Shown in pieces: positions 4,970 through 6,652 of a stretch of DNA of 6,652 bases. The position numbers were made by a program, and so were the translations under genes. This stretch comes from CAZMVU01 sp964569295 (GTDB taxonomy: Bacteria; Hydrogenedentota; Hydrogenedentia; Hydrogenedentales; JAGMZX01). The notes below the pieces were generated by a model. It had not been told where the DNA came from and did no database searches. It was given only the letters and a program-made list of their open reading frames with translations. Where the stretch lies: assembly GCA_964569295.1 (NCBI GenBank), contig CAZMVU010000242.1:1-6652 (forward strand), read 5' to 3'. Position 1 is the stretch's first letter, and each line of letters begins with the position of its first letter.

Positions 4970-6301
4970 TTACTGTTCCGGGGGGCGTCGTACTTGTTGG
5001 GCTGCCCGTTCGATTTCATGGCGCACCCGCTTCAGGAAGCGCTGCGCCCACACGAACTCCGTGGCGAGGATGAGCAAGCCCAGCGCAATCGTTACCAGGC
5101 CCGGCCCCGGCAGTACCAGCATGGCGGCGCCCGCGGCGATGACCGCACCGCCCGTGACCAGGATGACCACCTTGCGCGCCTGGCGCCAGGTGTGTCTCGC
5201 CAGCCAGTGCAACTCTTCGGGGAAGGATTCACGCAGGCGTTGCCAACTGGGGGGCTGGCGCACAAGCGAGGCCAGCAGCAGCAACGCGGTGGCGGGCAGC
5301 ACAACGGCCGCCAGCAGGAACGTGACCTGGGTGCTGTGTTCCGCGTCTTTGTACGCCAGCACCGTGATAAGCATGTAGGCCGCGAAGTAGCAAAGCAGCA
5401 GTCCGCCCTCGAAGCGCGACACCACCGCGCCGCTGATGAAGATGGGCAGGCACAACACGGCCACCGCCACCATGACCGGCAGATCGAAATGGAGCACGCT
5501 GTCCGCCATGGGCAGGCCGCCCGGTGTGGCCAGGGCCGCTGCCCCGAGCACGACCAGCAGGTTGAAGATGTTGCTGCCGATCACGTTGCCTATGGCCAGA
5601 TCGCGCTCTCCGCGCAGGCTCGCCACCACGCTCGTGGCCAGTTCCGGCAGCGAGGTACCCGCTGCCACCGCCGTGAGCCCGATGAGCACCGGGTCCACGC
5701 CGAGTGCCGCCGCCATGCCCACGGCGCCGGCCACCAGCCAGCGTGCGCCGGTCACCAGCAACACGATCCCGGCGATCCCCAGGGTGATGTGGCCGAGCAC
5801 GGGCAGTACCCCCCCGCGCACGGCCGGTGCGGGGCTGGCCACACTGGGCCCTTGTTGGGCTCGCTCGCGCCGGTTGAGGTAATAGAGAATGCCAAGGTAC
5901 ACCACGAACAGGCCGAGAAACAGCGCGCCCTCGAGGCGGGAAAGCATGCCACCCCAGCACACGAAGGCGCAGAGAAACGCAACGCCGATCATGATGGGCA
6001 CATCCAGCCGGACCAGTTGGCGCCTCACCGTAAGCGGGGCTATCACCGCGGAGAGGCCCAGGATGAGCAGTATGTTGAAAATGTTGCTGCCCACCACGTT
6101 GCCCACGGTAAGCCCCGCATTGCCGCTCAGACTCGCCTGCACGCTCACCGCCAGCTCGGGCGCGCTCGTGCCGCACGCCACGATCGTCAGCCCCACCACC
6201 AGCGGCGAGATGCCCGCCAGCGCCGCCAGCCGCGACGCGCCCCGCACCAGCAATTCGGCCCCGATCACGAGTGCCGCCAGACCACCTGCGACGTAAACCA
6301 T
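4970..6301 (-). CDS. Calcium/sodium antiporter (YrbG/CaxA-type) with C-terminal PGPG membrane domain
   Basis: This inner-membrane cation exchanger of 443 residues uses a Na+ or H+ gradient to move Ca2+. Two inverted alpha repeats are complete: the first has VGLTIVACGTSAPELAVSV (36-54) and VGNVVGSNIFN (66-76), the second IGLTAVAAGTSLPELATSV (207-225) and IGNVIGSNIFN (237-247). The ion-binding Glu in each PEL motif (E49, E220) and the Asn in each GSN are present. A hydrophilic loop at about 143-163 joins the halves. The exchanger ends near residue 350, the usual family length. A further 90 or so residues hold a basic/aromatic linker and two hydrophobic segments around LPGPGLVTIALGLLILATEF, matching the PGPGW family of small membrane proteins. 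The ATG at 6301 gives the expected N-terminus MVYVAGGLAALVIGAELLVR. A TTG at 6307, 9 nt after GGAGG, and an ATG at 6346 are alternatives. Confidence 0.93.
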   Translation of the reverse strand: MVYVAGGLAALVIGAELLVRGASRLAALAGISPLVVGLTIVACGTSAPELAVSVQASLSGNAGLTVGNVVGSNIFNILLILGLSAVIAPLTVRRQLVRLDVPIMIGVAFLCAFVCWGGMLSRLEGALFLGLFVVYLGILYYLNRRERAQQGPSVASPAPAVRGGVLPVLGHITLGIAGIVLLVTGARWLVAGAVGMAAALGVDPVLIGLTAVAAGTSLPELATSVVASLRGERDLAIGNVIGSNIFNLLVVLGAAALATPGGLPMADSVLHFDLPVMVAVAVLCLPIFISGAVVSRFEGGLLLCYFAAYMLITVLAYKDAEHSTQVTFLLAAVVLPATALLLLASLVRQPPSWQRLRESFPEELHWLARHTWRQARKVVILVTGGAVIAAGAAMLVLPGPGLVTIALGLLILATEFVWAQRFLKRVRHEIERAAQQVRRPPEQ

Positions 6302-6316
6302 CAGCAAAACGCCCTG

Positions 6317-6321
6317 CCTCC
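6317..6321 (-). promoter_or_regulatory. Shine-Dalgarno GGAGG of the antiporter gene
   Basis: GGAGG lies 15 nt before the ATG at 6301, which is long, and 9 nt before an in-frame TTG at 6307, which is ideal. It lies downstream of the ATG at 6346, so it argues against that longer start and leaves the TTG as a real alternative. Confidence 0.5.
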
Positions 6322-6379
6322 GTATGAACCAACACCCAATTCCCATGTCACCAGCCTATACCGCAGCACGGGAGTTGCC

Positions 6380-6409
6380 ATTATGCCCGCCCATGAACTA
6401 CGCAGCCAA
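6380..6409 (-). promoter_or_regulatory. Candidate promoter of the antiporter gene
   Basis: TTGGCT (6409-6404) and CATAAT (6385-6380) are 18 bp apart on the minus strand. Predicted transcription from about 6373 would leave a leader of some 70 nt before the ATG at 6301. Confidence 0.35.
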
Positions 6410-6441
6410 GTGCGCCGTGAACCCATAGCGCATTGTGGCCA

Positions 6442-6469
6442 TGCCCGCAGGGGACTGCCCGTAGGGGAC
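6442..6469. repeat. 14-bp tandem duplication
   Basis: TGCCCGCAGGGGAC (6442-6455) is followed directly by TGCCCGTAGGGGAC (6456-6469), with one difference. Each unit has a CCC/GGG mini-hairpin. It lies between the antiporter promoter and the end of the upstream partial frame. Its role is unknown. Confidence 0.6.
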
Positions 6470-6497
6470 CGGCACCGCTTACTGGCTTGACGCGCGT

Positions 6498-6652
6498 TTA
6501 CGGTGGTGGCTCGATGTGAAGATAGTCACTTGGCGTGACGGTCACGCCGAGGTGCCTGTCCCCAGCCGCATCCGCACCCTTGACACCCACCCCCGGTATG
6601 TACCAAGATCCCCGGATAATCCATGCCTTGATGGCATCTCCCACCTTATATC
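6498..6652 (-). CDS. Possible 3' end of an unidentified gene (partial)
   Basis: A minus-strand frame enters from the right edge and ends at TAA (6500-6498) after about 50 residues, finishing VTVTPSDYLHIEPPP. I do not recognise it. It is soluble-looking, without membrane segments. A second minus-strand frame is also open from the edge to a TGA inside this stretch, and a perfect 17-bp palindrome lies within the frame, so it may be non-coding repeat sequence instead. Confidence 0.3.
   Translation of the reverse strand, partial: YKVGDAIKAWIIRGSWYIPGVGVKGADAAGDRHLGVTVTPSDYLHIEPPP
6532..6548. repeat. Perfect palindrome GGCGTGAC-G-GTCACGCC
   Basis: GGCGTGACGGTCACGCC has 8-bp perfect arms around a single G. 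Allowing a wobble pair and one bulge, the stem can be extended outward by about five pairs (CACTT on the left, GAGGTG on the right). It could be an operator, a REP-like element, or a hairpin at the end of the upstream gene; no T-run follows. Confidence 0.6.

Noticed and set aside
4016..6490. A stop-free plus-strand frame of over 800 codons opposite the isomerase and antiporter
   Set aside because: It is antisense to two well-recognised genes. Its translation is Arg/His/Gln-rich without motifs, and it arises from strong GC bias at third codon positions on the other strand.

Overview
The window is about 62-65% GC by eye and reads as bacterial chromosome with every credible gene on the minus strand. 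The best taxonomic hint is the large secreted protein at the left end. It combines a right-handed parallel beta-helix with long Gly-Glu repeat linkers and a DxDxDG calcium-type motif. That style is common in uncultured Hydrogenedentota and related PVC/Lentisphaerae-like lineages. This is an inference from protein style, not a phylogenetic result.

Layout in the direction of transcription (right to left): (1) 6652-6498, a possible 3' end of an unidentified gene entering from the right edge. It is followed by about 200 bp with a perfect palindrome, a 14-bp tandem duplication and a candidate promoter. (2) 6301-4970, a Ca2+/Na+ (cation/cation) antiporter with both alpha repeats and a C-terminal extension carrying a PGPG membrane motif. 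(3) 4969-4655, a spacer with a candidate promoter and a small doubtful ORF whose stop overlaps the next start. (4) 4654-3992, a GmhA-like SIS-domain sugar-phosphate isomerase. (5) 3991-3640, a non-coding spacer with three separate inverted repeats, then a promoter and operator. (6) 3604 to about 3054, a TetR-family regulator whose reading frame appears shifted near its 3' end, so that the open frame runs on to 2876 with an implausible tail. (7) 3053-2510, a spacer with a hairpin and the promoter of the next gene. (8) 2509 to beyond position 1, the secreted beta-helix protein, cut by the window edge.

The genes do not form an obvious pathway. The spacers are long (about 315-545 bp) and most genes have their own candidate promoter, so they look independently transcribed. 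The clearest regulatory logic is the TetR gene: an 18-bp near-palindrome lies between its -10 box and its start codon and overlaps its Shine-Dalgarno, which suggests autorepression. I see no CRISPR array, rRNA, tRNA, insertion sequence or phage gene, and no convincing new multi-gene system. The points most worth a second look are the unassigned module between the two Gly-Glu linkers, the antiporter/PGPG fusion, the TetR frameshift, and the clustered intergenic palindromes.
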